Of a stretch of 64,000 nucleotides of DNA, positions 8,981 through 18,444 are shown one piece after another. The stretch spans positions 2,108,001 through 2,172,000 of the forward strand of contig NZ_CP067412.1 of NCBI RefSeq assembly GCF_023375815.1. The letters run 5' to 3'. The first letter of the stretch is position 1, and every line of letters starts with the position of its first letter. A program made the translations under genes and the position numbers. The notes below the pieces were generated by a model. That model searched no databases. It was given only the letters and a program-made list of their open reading frames with translations, and had not been told where the DNA came from. Source of the stretch: Pseudomonas sp. HS6 (lineage in GTDB: Bacteria; Pseudomonadota; Gammaproteobacteria; Pseudomonadales; Pseudomonadaceae).

Positions 8981-11883
8981 GACAACATCTCACCCGCCAG
9001 CAGGCCCGGGGTTTTAATAGAAGTTTTTGGCAGAGCTGGAGCCGGCAGCGTTGGCAACTTGCCGCTCTTGCTCGCCGCCCCGAGAATCCCCGACGCACTC
9101 GGCATCGCCGCACTCGCCAGTTTCGGCAGCCCCATCACCCCGCCCTGCACGGCGCCTTTCACCTGCTGCGCCGTTTGCATCGCACCTTGCGCGGTTTGTA
9201 TTGCACCCATCCCTGTCTGCGCCAATTCCTTGCCCTTCTCCAACATGTCCCAGTTCTTGCTCGGCAACGCCTGCGCGACCATGGCCTGCACCTGGCTCGG
9301 AATGTCTTCGGCCCCCGGCGGGTTCAACGGCCATTCCGGCTTGCCGATGTAGCTGCCATCGCTCCAGGTGTCCGCCGGATCCTTGCCGAACAGCACGCGT
9401 GCCGGGCCCGGGGCCGCACCGGCAACGCTGGCGAAACCCTTGGCGTCGAGCTTGCCCTTGATGCTTTTGCCCAGCGCATCGATGACTTCGTAATCACCCT
9501 CCTTGATGCCCTGGCGCCCGGCGTACTGGTTGAACAATTCGAGGTTGCCCTTGCCCGGTTTCGGCGGTTCCGGGAACACGCCGGCCAGACTTTTGGCGCC
9601 GGTGTAGGCGAAGTTCGCCGCATGCGCGGTGTACGGACCGCTGGTGGCGTGGGTGATGCCGCCGGCGTTGTAGGTGGTGGCGCTGCCGCCGCCCTGGATC
9701 ACCAGTTCGGTCTTGGCGGTGATGGTGATGCGGTCAGCGTTGGCGGTGATGTTGAGTTTGGCCAGCAGGTTGATGCTGTCCTTCAGCGCCTTGACGTCAA
9801 TGTCGCCAGAGGCCGCCACCAGCCGCCAGCCCATGCTCTGCACGAACAGGCGCATGCCGCGACTGGCACTGGCCAGCAGGCGTTTGCCAATGGAAAAACT
9901 GGTGTGCCCGGTGCTGCTCAGCGCCAGGTGTTCGCCGGTGGCGATGTGGCTGGAGCGCGGTGTGGTCAGGGCGATGCCGGCCGGGCTGGCGAGTACCAGA
10001 TGCGGCTCGGTGAACTCGGGGAATTCGTTGGCGGTGAGGTTCGCCGGACCGCTGCCGAGTACTCCTTGGTGCTGGGCGTGCAAGGCCTTGGCCACGTCGT
10101 CCTGGTCGCCCGCTTCCTGAGCCTGAAGCTCTTTGGCCTGCGTGGCGAAACCATCCTGTTGATCGCTGGCGGTGGCCAGGCGTTCGGCGGTTTCCGGCAG
10201 GTCTTTGTGGTGTTTCGATTCGTTCGGGCGCGGCTCGGTGGTAATCAGCAGGCCGGCACCGGCACGCACGGCGCCGTGGCGGTCGGTGCGCAGTTCAAAA
10301 CCTTCGCCGCGTGGCTGCCCACCTGAAGGACGTGGATGAGTCAGGTAACCGAGGTTGATCGCACTCGCCCCGTGATCACTGCGCAGCGCGATGCTGATCT
10401 CGCTGGTGGTGTCGTCGATGCGCAGTTCGTTGGCGCGGCTGCCCTTGTATTCCTTGCTCTTGACCGTGGCGAGGGTCTTGAAATCCGGCAGTTTGTACGG
10501 CGGCAGGTTGGCGCCGTGGTACAGGCAACCGGTGATTAGCGGCTGGTCGGGATCGCCTTCGAGGAAGGTGATCAACACTTCCATGCCGACCCGCGGAATG
10601 TTGATCGAACCAAAGGTTTCAGCGGCCCAACTCGAGGCCACGCGCATCCAGCAGGTGGTCTTGTCGTCGTGCTGGCCTTCGCGGTCCCAGAAGAACTGCA
10701 CCTTCACCCGGCCGTACTGGTCGCAGAAGATTTCTTCACCTTCGGGGCCGGTGACCACCGCGCTTTGCGAACCGAGAACCTTGGGTTTCGGGTGATCCAG
10801 CGGCGGACGGTACGGCACGTCCCACGGGATGGCGCTGAAGCGGTTGCGGTAGCCCTGGTGGAAATCGTCTTTGTTGTCGGTGGTGTCGCTGGTCACCGAC
10901 TCTTCCAGCACTTGCGGCTGCTTGCCTTCGTGGAAGATTTCCGTGAGCAACCAGAGGTCGTTCCACGTCGGATTGGCGTGGTCGGTCAGGGCCAGAAAAT
11001 GCCCGGTGACGAGGATCGGCTGGTCGCTGTTGCCTTCGGCCAGGCGATAGTCGCTGCGGTGGCGTTCGAGGTTGCGGTTGGCCAGGTGCTTGCCGCGCTC
11101 GCGGTCCACGAAACGCCCCGGGTAATCGTAGTCTTCCAGGTCCGGCTGGGCGCTGCTCTTGGCATCGCTTTCCAGCTCGATCTTCGGTTTGACGAAGTCG
11201 TAATCGCGCCGCGTGGTGCGGCTGGTGCGGGTGGCCAGACGCAGGCCGAAACGCTTGACCACCGGTTTGTCCGCCACCAGCCCGGAGTCCTGCTGATAGG
11301 CCACCGGCGCCAGTTTCGGGAACACCGTCTGGTCATCGCCGAAGGTGAGTTTGTGGCCGCTGGCGGTGTGCTGGAAGTGGTAGTGAATCCCCTCCTCCTC
11401 ACACAGGCGCTGGACGAAATGCAGGTCACTCTCGTCGTACTGCGTGCAGTAGATCCGCTCCGGGTAAATCGCGCTGAGCTGGAAGTGGTAATCGCTGGCA
11501 AGAATGCCGTGCTCTTCCAGCACCTGACTGATGATCTGCTGCACGGTCATCTGCTGGAAGATGCGCTGGTTGAAGCGGTGCGCGAGGTACGAAAGCTGCG
11601 GACGCAGGGAGATCTTGTAGCGGGTCAGGCGCTTGCCCGCCTCGCCCTGAGCGATGCTGTAGATCAGCCCGTGAATGCCGCTTCCGCTGGGCGACAGCTG
11701 AAGAAACGCCAGTTTGTGCAGCAAGCTTTCGAGGTTGATCGAGGCCTTTTCGCTGACCAGTTCCAACTCGAATTCGAAGGGCGTGTTGAGGGCCTCCCGA
11801 CCGGTGAACGACAGCACCTGGAAATCGCTGTCCGCGCCATCGATGGTCAGGTTGAAATGAGCCTGGTTGGCCGGTGAGAACAT
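8977..11883 (-). CDS. vgrG: Type VI secretion spike protein VgrG (TssI)
   Basis: The product of about 968 residues has the gp27/gp5-like base (FNLTIDGADSDFQVLSFTGRE to about residue 380), the OB-fold region with GRVKVQFFWDREGQHD and the conserved SSWAAETFG and PRVGMEVLI stretch, a DUF2345-type beta-prism, and an alanine/glycine-rich C-terminal tail. VgrG trimers form the puncturing spike of the secretion system. The start is set at ATG 11883 (MFSPANQAHF) because AAGGGA repeats lie just upstream; the longer frame from 11943 has no support. The four-base overlap with rhs implies that this spike carries that toxin. No structural type VI genes are in the window, so it is an orphan vgrG island. 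Confidence 0.93.
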   Translation of the reverse strand: MFSPANQAHFNLTIDGADSDFQVLSFTGREALNTPFEFELELVSEKASINLESLLHKLAFLQLSPSGSGIHGLIYSIAQGEAGKRLTRYKISLRPQLSYLAHRFNQRIFQQMTVQQIISQVLEEHGILASDYHFQLSAIYPERIYCTQYDESDLHFVQRLCEEEGIHYHFQHTASGHKLTFGDDQTVFPKLAPVAYQQDSGLVADKPVVKRFGLRLATRTSRTTRRDYDFVKPKIELESDAKSSAQPDLEDYDYPGRFVDRERGKHLANRNLERHRSDYRLAEGNSDQPILVTGHFLALTDHANPTWNDLWLLTEIFHEGKQPQVLEESVTSDTTDNKDDFHQGYRNRFSAIPWDVPYRPPLDHPKPKVLGSQSAVVTGPEGEEIFCDQYGRVKVQFFWDREGQHDDKTTCWMRVASSWAAETFGSINIPRVGMEVLITFLEGDPDQPLITGCLYHGANLPPYKLPDFKTLATVKSKEYKGSRANELRIDDTTSEISIALRSDHGASAINLGYLTHPRPSGGQPRGEGFELRTDRHGAVRAGAGLLITTEPRPNESKHHKDLPETAERLATASDQQDGFATQAKELQAQEAGDQDDVAKALHAQHQGVLGSGPANLTANEFPEFTEPHLVLASPAGIALTTPRSSHIATGEHLALSSTGHTSFSIGKRLLASASRGMRLFVQSMGWRLVAASGDIDVKALKDSINLLAKLNITANADRITITAKTELVIQGGGSATTYNAGGITHATSGPYTAHAANFAYTGAKSLAGVFPEPPKPGKGNLELFNQYAGRQGIKEGDYEVIDALGKSIKGKLDAKGFASVAGAAPGPARVLFGKDPADTWSDGSYIGKPEWPLNPPGAEDIPSQVQAMVAQALPSKNWDMLEKGKELAQTGMGAIQTAQGAMQTAQQVKGAVQGGVMGLPKLASAAMPSASGILGAASKSGKLPTLPAPALPKTSIKTPGLLAGEMLS

Positions 11884-12300
11884 TCCCTTGTCCCTTGTGA
11901 TGTTGGATGCGCCGATAGGTGATATCACCCACGAGGCGGCCAATAGCCATCAATTAGCATGCCAACTTTTTCAAACCCCTATAAACCGGGTGCTTGGTGA
12001 ATTTTCTTCGCAGATACGGCGAAAATTCCCACTGAACCCGTCGAAAAGTGCGCAAGAAGTTGCGCAGTGTTGTGCAACTTCTTGCGCACTTGGCTGGAGG
12101 CCTTGATCGACAAGGCCTGTAGCGGTTTTTAACCTGGTTTTATTACGAACAACTGCGCAACTTCTTGCGCACTACCGAAACGCCCTCTCAATGCATCGGA
12201 ACATCAGAACTTCGCAATAAACGCCTCAACTGCATTTGGAACCCATGGGCTATCCTGCTGCCCACTTAAAGGTATCGACCGTTTCAGAAAGGAGGTTTGA
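11884..12300. promoter_or_regulatory. Divergent intergenic region with three copies of a TGCGCAA-N4-TTGCGCA palindrome
   Basis: This 417-base gap between vgrG and the aldo/keto reductase contains no convincing gene. Three related dyads lie at 12049-12066, 12072-12089 and 12155-12172. Copies 1 and 3 are exact TGCGCAA-4-TTGCGCA; copy 2 has one change (TGTGCAA). Copies 1 and 2 also pair with each other as a 17-base hairpin (12047-12063 with 12074-12090). Multiple spaced copies look like operator sites for one dimeric regulator, or like a local repeat family with hairpin potential. The regulator is not evident here. Confidence 0.5.
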
Positions 12301-13122
12301 ATGCGTACCCTCGAATTGGCTGGCGTGCAGGTTCCGGTGATTGGCCAAGGCACCTGGCGCATGGGTGAAGACCGCTCGGCGCACAAGCGTGAAGTGGCGG
12401 CCCTGCGCAGTGGTATTGAGCTGGGCATGACCCTGATCGACACCGCCGAAATGTACGCCGAGGGCGGTGCCGAAACCGTGGTCGGTGAAGCCATCGCCGG
12501 CCTGCGCGATCAGGTGTTCCTGGTCAGCAAGGTCTACCCGCACAACGCCAGCCGTAAAGGCATCCCCCAGGCTTGCGAACGCAGTCTGCGCCGGCTCGAC
12601 ACCGATTACATCGATCTCTATCTGCTGCATTGGCGCGGCCAGTATCCGCTGGAAGAAACCGTCGAGGCCTTCGAGCGTTTGCGCGAGGACGGCAAGATCG
12701 GTCGCTGGGGCGTGTCGAACTTCGACGTCGGCGATCTTGAAGAACTGTCGAATTCGGCCTGCGCGACCAATCAGGTGCTGTACAACCTGGAAGAGCGCGG
12801 CATCGAATTCGACCTGCTGCCGTGGTGCCAACAGCAGCGCATGCCGCTGATGGCGTACTGCCCGATCGGCCAGGGCGGCGCGATGCTGGCCGAGCCGGTG
12901 CTGAAACAGATTGCCGCTCGTCACGGCGTGACCCCGGCACAGGTTTCGCTGGCGTGGATTCTGCGTCAGGATGGGGTGATTGCGATTCCCAAAGCCGTGC
13001 GCCCGGAACACGTGCAGCTCAATGCACAAGCGGCGCAGTTGCAACTCGATGCCGGGGATCTGGCGGCGCTGGACCAGGTGTTTCACGCGCCACAACGCAA
13101 GCAGCGGCTGGCCATGGTCTGA
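12301..13122 (+). CDS. Aldo/keto reductase (YeaE-like)
   Basis: The 273-residue protein is an NADPH-dependent TIM-barrel oxidoreductase that reduces carbonyl groups. The catalytic tetrad is visible: D47 in IDTAEMY, Y52, K77 in VSKVYP and H110 in YLLHW. The sequence GVSNFDVGDLEEL and the C-terminal IPKAVRPEHVQLN stretch, which binds the cofactor phosphate, are also typical. AGGAGG lies five bases before the ATG, a strong ribosome site. Similarity to E. coli YeaE suggests methylglyoxal or related aldehydes as substrates, but that is inference. It is followed closely by a DUF1810 gene on the same strand. Confidence 0.93.
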   Translation: MRTLELAGVQVPVIGQGTWRMGEDRSAHKREVAALRSGIELGMTLIDTAEMYAEGGAETVVGEAIAGLRDQVFLVSKVYPHNASRKGIPQACERSLRRLDTDYIDLYLLHWRGQYPLEETVEAFERLREDGKIGRWGVSNFDVGDLEELSNSACATNQVLYNLEERGIEFDLLPWCQQQRMPLMAYCPIGQGGAMLAEPVLKQIAARHGVTPAQVSLAWILRQDGVIAIPKAVRPEHVQLNAQAAQLQLDAGDLAALDQVFHAPQRKQRLAMV

Positions 13123-13151
13123 GCCACCGCCGACTGACAGAGGGCTTCGCC

Positions 13152-13622
13152 ATGAGAAGCACTGATCAGGACGATCCATTCAACCTGCAACGCTTCGTGC
13201 TCGCCCAAGACCCGGTGTTTGAACGGGTGCAACGCGAACTCGACGAGGGCCGCAAGCGCAGCCACTGGATGTGGTTTGTGTTTCCGCAGTTCGCCGGGCT
13301 CGGGGGCAGCGAGATGTCCCGGCGCTTCGCTATCGCCTCGGCCGGAGAGGCCCGGGCCTATCTGGCCCATGAGCTGCTCGGCGCCCGGCTGCGCACGTCT
13401 GCGCAACTGGTGCTGAACGTGCAGCAGCGTTCGATTGCCGAGATTTTCGGCCACCCGGACGACCTGAAATTCCACTCATCGATGACCCTGTTCGCCCAAT
13501 TTGCCGACGAAGGCAGCCCCTGGCATCAAGCGCTGGAGCGTTACTTCCACGGTATTCAGGACGAATGGACCCTGCAATTGCTGGACTCAAAAGAGGCCCA
13601 GTTGCCCCCCGATCAGGGTTGA
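13152..13622 (+). CDS. DUF1810 family protein
   Basis: The 156-residue product carries the signature of the DUF1810 family: [12 protein letters not shown] near the start, [14 protein letters not shown] and [13 protein letters not shown] in the middle, and [11 protein letters not shown] later. It is a small soluble cytoplasmic protein without known enzymatic role. The ATG at 13152 follows the aldo/keto reductase stop by 29 bases, so the two are probably co-transcribed. Its 3' end overlaps the convergent polB gene by 36 bases, which leaves no room for a terminator between them. Confidence 0.87.
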   Translation: MRSTDQDDPFNLQRFVLAQDPVFERVQRELDEGRKRSHWMWFVFPQFAGLGGSEMSRRFAIASAGEARAYLAHELLGARLRTSAQLVLNVQQRSIAEIFGHPDDLKFHSSMTLFAQFADEGSPWHQALERYFHGIQDEWTLQLLDSKEAQLPPDQG

Positions 13623-15950
13623 GAAATCGTCGTCGACAAACGGCAGGATCGCATCCGCCACCGGTTGCAGCTGGCGGGTGATGTAGTGGTCGTAGTCGAT
13701 GGCCGCGTGGCGCACTTCCAGCGGCTCGGGGCCAGCCAGGGTGATGACGTAGCTGATCCAGCCACCGTTCTGGTATTGGCGCGGGCGACCGTGCTGCGCG
13801 TTGTAATCGTCCGCCAGCCGTGCGGCGCGCACGTGGGGCGGCACGTTGCGTTCGTAATCGTCGAGGGTGCGGCGCAAGCGCTTGCGGTAGACCAGTCGTT
13901 CGTCGAACTCACCGGCCAGGGTCTTGCGCACGTATTCACGCACGTAATCCTGATACGGCTTGCGCTGGAAGATCCGCTCGTACAGTTCCTGCTGGAATTG
14001 CCGGGCCAGCAGCGACCAGTCGGTGCGCACGGTTTCCAGGCCTTTGTAGACCATTTCTTCGCTGCCGTCGGCGCGGGTTACCAGGCCGGCATAGCGCTTT
14101 TTGCTGCCCTCCTCCGCGCCACGAATGGTCGGCATCAAAAAGCGTTTGTAGTGGGTTTCGAACTGCAATTCGAGGGCGCTTTCCAGCCCGTATTGCTCAC
14201 GCACATGCTCACGCCACCAGTCGTTGACGTGTCGCACCAGCGCGCGGCCGATGGTCGCCGCCTCTTCCTGACCGTGGGGGCGACGCAGCCAGACGAAAGT
14301 CGAATCGGTATCGCCATAAATCACCGCATGCCCCTGAGCCTCGATCAACTGCCGGGTGCGCAGCATGATTTCGTGGCCGCGCAGAGTGATCGACGAGGCC
14401 AGCCGCGTATCGAAAAACCGGCAACCGCTGGAACCCAGTACGCCGTAAAAGGCGTTCATGATGATCTTCAACGCCTGGGACAGCGGCGCGTTGTGTTCGC
14501 GCTTGGCGGTCTCGCGGCCTTCAGCGACCCGGGCGACGATGGACGGCAGGCAATGCCGGATGCGAGAGAAGCGAGCGCCGCGAAAACCCGGCACCGAATC
14601 GCTGTCGTCAGGATGCTGCAAGCCTTCGATCAACCCCACCGGGTCAATCAGGAACGTGCGGATGATCGACGGATAAAGGCTCTTGTAGTCGAGCACCAGC
14701 ACCGATTCGTACAGCCCCGGTTGCGAGTCCATGACAAACCCGCCGGGGCTGGCCTGTGGAGGATTGGTGCCAAGGTTCGGCGCCACAAAACCCTGACGGT
14801 GCATCAACGGCATGTACAAATGGGTGAACGCCGCCACCGAACCACCGCTGCGATCTGCCGGCAAACCAGTAACGCTGGCGCGCTCCAGCAAAAACGTCAG
14901 CAGTTCGGTCTTGGCGAAGATCCGCGTGACCAGTTCGCAGTCCTTGAGGTTGTACTTGGCCAGCGCCGGTTTGTCCTCGGCGAACATGCGGTTGATCTCG
15001 TCCATGCGCTGGTACGGGTTGTCGATGGATTTGCCCTCGCCGAGCAGGGTCTGGGCGACGTTCTCTAGGCTGAACGAGGGGAAGCTCCAGGTCGCCGAAC
15101 GCAGGGATTCGATGCCATCGATGATCAACCGCCCCGCCGCTGCCGCGAAGTAATGAGTGCGGCTACCGTGTTCGCGCCACTGCATTTCCTCGCCGCCACG
15201 TCCGAGTTTGAGCGGCACGCCGAGGCGTCGGGCGTGTTCGTGGAGGATGCGCAGGTCGAATTGCACAAGGTTCCAGCCAATGATCGCGTCGGGGTCGTGG
15301 CGGGCGAACCAGTCGTTGAGTTTCTTCAGGATCAGGGTGCGCGATTCGCAGTACTCAAGGTCGAAATCGACAATGCTGTCATCTCCGTTCGGCGCGCCAA
15401 GCATGTACACCTGCCGCTCACCGCAACCCTCCAGCGCGATGGAATACAACTCGCCCTGCTCGGTGGTTTCGATGTCCAGCGAGACCAGTCGCAGTTTCGG
15501 ACGATAGTCCGGCGAAGGCTTGAGGTGGGCGTCGAGCAGCACACCGTCGGCATCGGGCGTGCCGCTGAACCACACCGGCGCGGTGATGAAACGCTCCATC
15601 AGGTAACGCTCGGGCGGTCGCACATCGGCTTCGTAGACATCGACACTGTGACGGTTGAGCGCGGTTTCCAGGCGCATCAACTGGCCGTGTTGCTGGCAAT
15701 ACAGCCCAAGCACCGGGCGATGTTCGAAATCCTGCAGGGCCAACGGGCGCAGTTCGACGTTCTTTTCGCCCGCCAGCACACGCTCGGCCTGCTCGCGCTG
15801 CGCCGCCGGGATGAACGCCACCGACGGCTGATGCGGCAGACGCACACGGCGCGGCCCGGCGTCGGTCGCCAGCCAGAACTCGACTTCGGTGCCGGCCGGG
15901 GTATCGCGCCAATGCCGGGTCAGGACGAAGCCCTGCTGTAAATCCACCAC
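13587..15950 (-). CDS. polB: DNA polymerase II
   Basis: This family B polymerase (about 787 residues) works in replication restart and translesion synthesis. It matches E. coli PolB along its length: [16 protein letters not shown] at the start, [18 protein letters not shown], the exonuclease I motif with SLDIETT, the polymerase motif [18 protein letters not shown] with catalytic aspartates, and the end GGQLGLF. The frame is open further upstream to a TTG at 16001, but that start would add non-conserved residues. GTG 15950 (or the next codon, GTG 15947) has GAGG at good spacing and gives the family length. No clear LexA box was seen upstream, unlike the SOS-controlled E. coli gene. Confidence 0.95.
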   Translation of the reverse strand: MVDLQQGFVLTRHWRDTPAGTEVEFWLATDAGPRRVRLPHQPSVAFIPAAQREQAERVLAGEKNVELRPLALQDFEHRPVLGLYCQQHGQLMRLETALNRHSVDVYEADVRPPERYLMERFITAPVWFSGTPDADGVLLDAHLKPSPDYRPKLRLVSLDIETTEQGELYSIALEGCGERQVYMLGAPNGDDSIVDFDLEYCESRTLILKKLNDWFARHDPDAIIGWNLVQFDLRILHEHARRLGVPLKLGRGGEEMQWREHGSRTHYFAAAAGRLIIDGIESLRSATWSFPSFSLENVAQTLLGEGKSIDNPYQRMDEINRMFAEDKPALAKYNLKDCELVTRIFAKTELLTFLLERASVTGLPADRSGGSVAAFTHLYMPLMHRQGFVAPNLGTNPPQASPGGFVMDSQPGLYESVLVLDYKSLYPSIIRTFLIDPVGLIEGLQHPDDSDSVPGFRGARFSRIRHCLPSIVARVAEGRETAKREHNAPLSQALKIIMNAFYGVLGSSGCRFFDTRLASSITLRGHEIMLRTRQLIEAQGHAVIYGDTDSTFVWLRRPHGQEEAATIGRALVRHVNDWWREHVREQYGLESALELQFETHYKRFLMPTIRGAEEGSKKRYAGLVTRADGSEEMVYKGLETVRTDWSLLARQFQQELYERIFQRKPYQDYVREYVRKTLAGEFDERLVYRKRLRRTLDDYERNVPPHVRAARLADDYNAQHGRPRQYQNGGWISYVITLAGPEPLEVRHAAIDYDHYITRQLQPVADAILPFVDDDFSTLIGGQLGLF

Positions 15951-16136
15951 TGCGACCTCAAGAATTGATTCAGTTGGGCATTCTACGCGGCATTGCAGCA
16001 ACGGGTGACAAAGGCCTCGTCAGGAAAAAAACCGCCAAATGACGTTTTTTGCGTGTTATCTGCCGTTTTGCGGCCTTGCTCTGCGCGCCTGCGTCTACGA
16101 TGCTTGGAGAACAACGACAACACCTGAGTAACCACC

Positions 16137-16577
16137 ATGAAAACCGTCGCCCAACTGCTCAAGCTCAAAGATCAGAAAAATCAGGAAGTGCACCAGATCA
16201 AACCCGATCACATGGTGCTCGAAGCGCTGATGAAGATGGCCGAGAAAAACGTCGGCGCCTTGCTCGTGGTGGAGGATGAAAAAGTGGTGGGCATCATCAG
16301 TGAGCGCGATTACGCGCGCAAACTGGTGCTCCATGGGCGCTCATCAGTGGGCACGCCTGTACGCGACATCATGGTCGCGAACGTGATCACGGTGGACACC
16401 CACCAGACCGTCGACACCTGCCTGAGCATCATGTCCGACAAACGCCTGCGCCACTTGCCGGTGGTCGAGAACGGCAAGTTGCTGGGCCTGCTGTCGATCG
16501 GCGACCTGGTCAAGGAAGCGATTGCCGAACAGGCCGAACTGATCAAACAGCTGGAGCAGTACATTCGCGGCGAGTAA
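16137..16577 (+). CDS. CBS-domain pair protein
   Basis: The 146-residue protein consists almost only of two CBS domains (about residues 10-70 and 78-140), recognised by VGALLVVEDEKVVGIISERDYARK and LRHLPVVENGKLLGLLSIGDLVK. Such stand-alone pairs bind adenosine ligands such as AMP, ATP or NAD and act as energy sensors, sometimes by touching a partner enzyme. There is no catalytic domain. It is transcribed divergently from polB; the gap of 186 bases between the two starts should hold both promoters. The ribosome site is weak. The partner is unknown. Confidence 0.9.
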   Translation: MKTVAQLLKLKDQKNQEVHQIKPDHMVLEALMKMAEKNVGALLVVEDEKVVGIISERDYARKLVLHGRSSVGTPVRDIMVANVITVDTHQTVDTCLSIMSDKRLRHLPVVENGKLLGLLSIGDLVKEAIAEQAELIKQLEQYIRGE

Positions 16578-16589
16578 TCAGCCGAAGCC

Positions 16590-17213
16590 TCAAGCAGGCC
16601 AATGCCGCGCCAAGACCGGCGCCAGCACCGGGTGCCGGTCGATGCGTTGCAGCCACGCATAGAACCCGGGCCGAGCCTGACGCAGGTGTTCGCGGGTGCC
16701 GGCCCAGCGCGTCACCACCGCCGCCAATACATCCAGCGCCCCCGGTGTTTCATCGTCCAGGTACAGCTCGGCGGAAAACTGGTCGGCGAACACGTCCCAC
16801 ATCCAGTGCAATCGCTCCCGAGCGCCGGCCATCAGGTTCTGCCGCGACGCTTCATCCGGCATCACCAGCCAGCGTTCGGGGTAGTCGATGACACCGATGG
16901 CTCCGTAGCAATTACTGACGATGTACACCAGGCCACGAATCGCCTGATCACGGTCGACGGCGTTGGCCGGCAGCAAACCGGACTTTGGAAAACTCAACCC
17001 GAGATGAATCAGGATCGCCGCGCTCTCAGTAAGCGCGCTGCCATCGGGAAGTTGCAGGGTCGGAATCTGCTTGAGCGGATTGAGCCTGGCCAATTCCTGA
17101 GCCGCTTCGGCGCTGGCTTCGATGTCGATGAAGCGATAAGCGATCTGGCACAGCTCGAGCGCCGCTTCGATGGCCGCCGCCCCTGAATTGCGATGTCCGT
17201 AGAGCTGATACAT
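16590..17213 (-). CDS. Glutathione S-transferase family protein
   Basis: The 207-residue product starts with a thioredoxin-like domain (MYQLYGHRNSGAAAIEAAL, then NPLKQIPTLQLPDGSALTES, the cis-proline and glutathione-contact segment) followed by a helical C-terminal domain. This is the usual GST layout. AGGAGGGGGG directly precedes ATG 17213, so the shorter start is chosen over 17243. The serine in RNSG is the likely catalytic position. It converges with the CBS gene, whose stop is 12 bases away. Substrate unknown. Confidence 0.88.
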   Translation of the reverse strand: MYQLYGHRNSGAAAIEAALELCQIAYRFIDIEASAEAAQELARLNPLKQIPTLQLPDGSALTESAAILIHLGLSFPKSGLLPANAVDRDQAIRGLVYIVSNCYGAIGVIDYPERWLVMPDEASRQNLMAGARERLHWMWDVFADQFSAELYLDDETPGALDVLAAVVTRWAGTREHLRQARPGFYAWLQRIDRHPVLAPVLARHWPA

Positions 17214-17346
17214 ACCCCCCTCCTTTTTTAAATCGCACCCCAAGTTATTTATTTCTGTTCGACTGCATCCAGAAACCTTCGATGAGGGTAGTACCTGTAA
17301 CAGCCTTGTGGCTGTCAGGTGAAAAACTCATTTCGGAGAGCGATCC

Positions 17347-17868
17347 ATGAACACCAGACAATTGATTTGCCTTGCCGGTTTCCTCGCTGCCCTGCCGGCA
17401 GCCTACGCCCAGAGCACATTGCCCGACAGCATCAAGGTGCCGGACGGCCACAAGATCGCCCTGGAAACCACCGGGGTGGGCGAGATCACCTACGAGTGCC
17501 GGGACAAGGCTAATGTCGCCGGCCAGACCGAATGGGTGTTCGTCGGCCCGAAAGCGGTGCTCAATGATCGCAGCGGCAAGCAGGTCGGCACCTACTTCGG
17601 CCCGCCCGCCACCTGGCAGGCGCAGGACGGTTCAAAAGTCACTGGCACGCAACTGGCCGTCGCGCCATCGAACCCGGGCAACCTGCCCTATCAACTGGTC
17701 AAGGCCAACCCCGCCGAGGGCAAAGGCGCGATGAGCGGCGTGAGCTACATCCAGCGCGTCGCCCTCAAGGGCGGCGTGGCACCGGGCAGCGAATGCACGG
17801 CGGCGAACAAGGGTAAACAGGAAGTGGTGAAGTACCAGGCCGACTACATTTTCTGGGCGGCGAACTGA
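17347..17868 (+). CDS. Secreted DUF3455 protein
   Basis: The 173-residue product has a clean signal peptide (cut near PAAYAQS) and a DUF3455 body with ALETTGVGEITYECR, WVFVGPKAVLNDR and GKQVGTYFGPPATW. It is periplasmic or secreted; two or more cysteines could form a disulfide. GGAGA precedes the ATG. It lies 21 bases before an ECF sigma factor gene, and the three genes up to 19142 look like one operon, so it may take part in the signal sensed by, or be a target of, that sigma factor. Upstream (about 17296-17325) a GTAACA motif and a CAGCC-TTGT-GGCTG dyad could be part of the promoter. Function unknown. Confidence 0.85.
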   Translation: MNTRQLICLAGFLAALPAAYAQSTLPDSIKVPDGHKIALETTGVGEITYECRDKANVAGQTEWVFVGPKAVLNDRSGKQVGTYFGPPATWQAQDGSKVTGTQLAVAPSNPGNLPYQLVKANPAEGKGAMSGVSYIQRVALKGGVAPGSECTAANKGKQEVVKYQADYIFWAAN

Positions 17869-17889
17869 CCCTGACTGGACGTTTGCCCG

Positions 17890-18444
17890 ATGCTTGCTAG
17901 ATTGCAGGACATGCCCTTGCCCGCTACCGCATTCGATTACGAAGCCCGCCTCGCCGCCTGTTCTCGCGGCGAGCGCGAGGCCCTGCGCGAATTGTATGTG
18001 CAGGAAGGTCCGCGGTTGCTCGGTGTAGCCCGGCGTCTGGTGCGTGATACGGCGCTGGCGGAGGACATCGTCCATGATGCGTTCATCAAGATCTGGGCCG
18101 GCGCGTCGGGGTTTGATCCGGCGCGCGGTTCGGCCCGGGGCTGGATGTACAGCGTGACCCGGCATCTGGCGCTGAATCTGTTGCGCGATCACGGCCGGGA
18201 AACCCCGCTGAATGACAGCAACGAATCACTGGCGAGTGATGACGGGTTCGACGCGCTGGCGCAATCGACGCGTATCCACCGCTGCCTGCATCAACTGGAA
18301 CCGCAACGCCGCCGCTGCATCCTTCACGCCTATGTCGACGGTTACAGCCACGCGCAGATCGCCCAACGCCTCGACACGCCGCTGGGCACCGTCAAAGCCT
18401 GGATCAAACGCAGCCTCAATGCGTTGCGGGAGTGCATGGGATGA
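17890..18444 (+). CDS. ECF-type RNA polymerase sigma factor
   Basis: The 184-residue protein has region 2 (LYVQEGPRLLGVARRLVRDTALAEDIVHDAFIKIW, split here only for reading, residues about 37-75) and region 4 (CILHAYVDGYSHAQIAQ with the helix-turn-helix DTPLGTVKAWIKRSL, about 140-180). It lacks region 3, as ECF factors do, and resembles the SigK/RskA-linked group. Its stop overlaps the start of the anti-sigma gene (ATGA), so the pair is translationally coupled. It should be held inactive by that membrane protein until an envelope signal arrives. Regulon unknown; the repeat-protein gene at 19254 is a candidate. Confidence 0.92.
   Translation: MLARLQDMPLPATAFDYEARLAACSRGEREALRELYVQEGPRLLGVARRLVRDTALAEDIVHDAFIKIWAGASGFDPARGSARGWMYSVTRHLALNLLRDHGRETPLNDSNESLASDDGFDALAQSTRIHRCLHQLEPQRRRCILHAYVDGYSHAQIAQRLDTPLGTVKAWIKRSLNALRECMG

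Noticed and set aside
10669..11877. A 402-codon plus-strand frame antisense to vgrG
   Set aside because: It mirrors the codon bias of vgrG, whose minus-strand product has all VgrG domains.
13665..15068. A 467-codon plus-strand frame antisense to polB
   Set aside because: PolB motifs are intact on the other strand; the plus frame shows no family features.
15951..16001. TTG start for polB at 16001
   Set aside because: It adds 17 non-conserved residues; the GTG at 15950 has GAGG at proper spacing and gives the family length.
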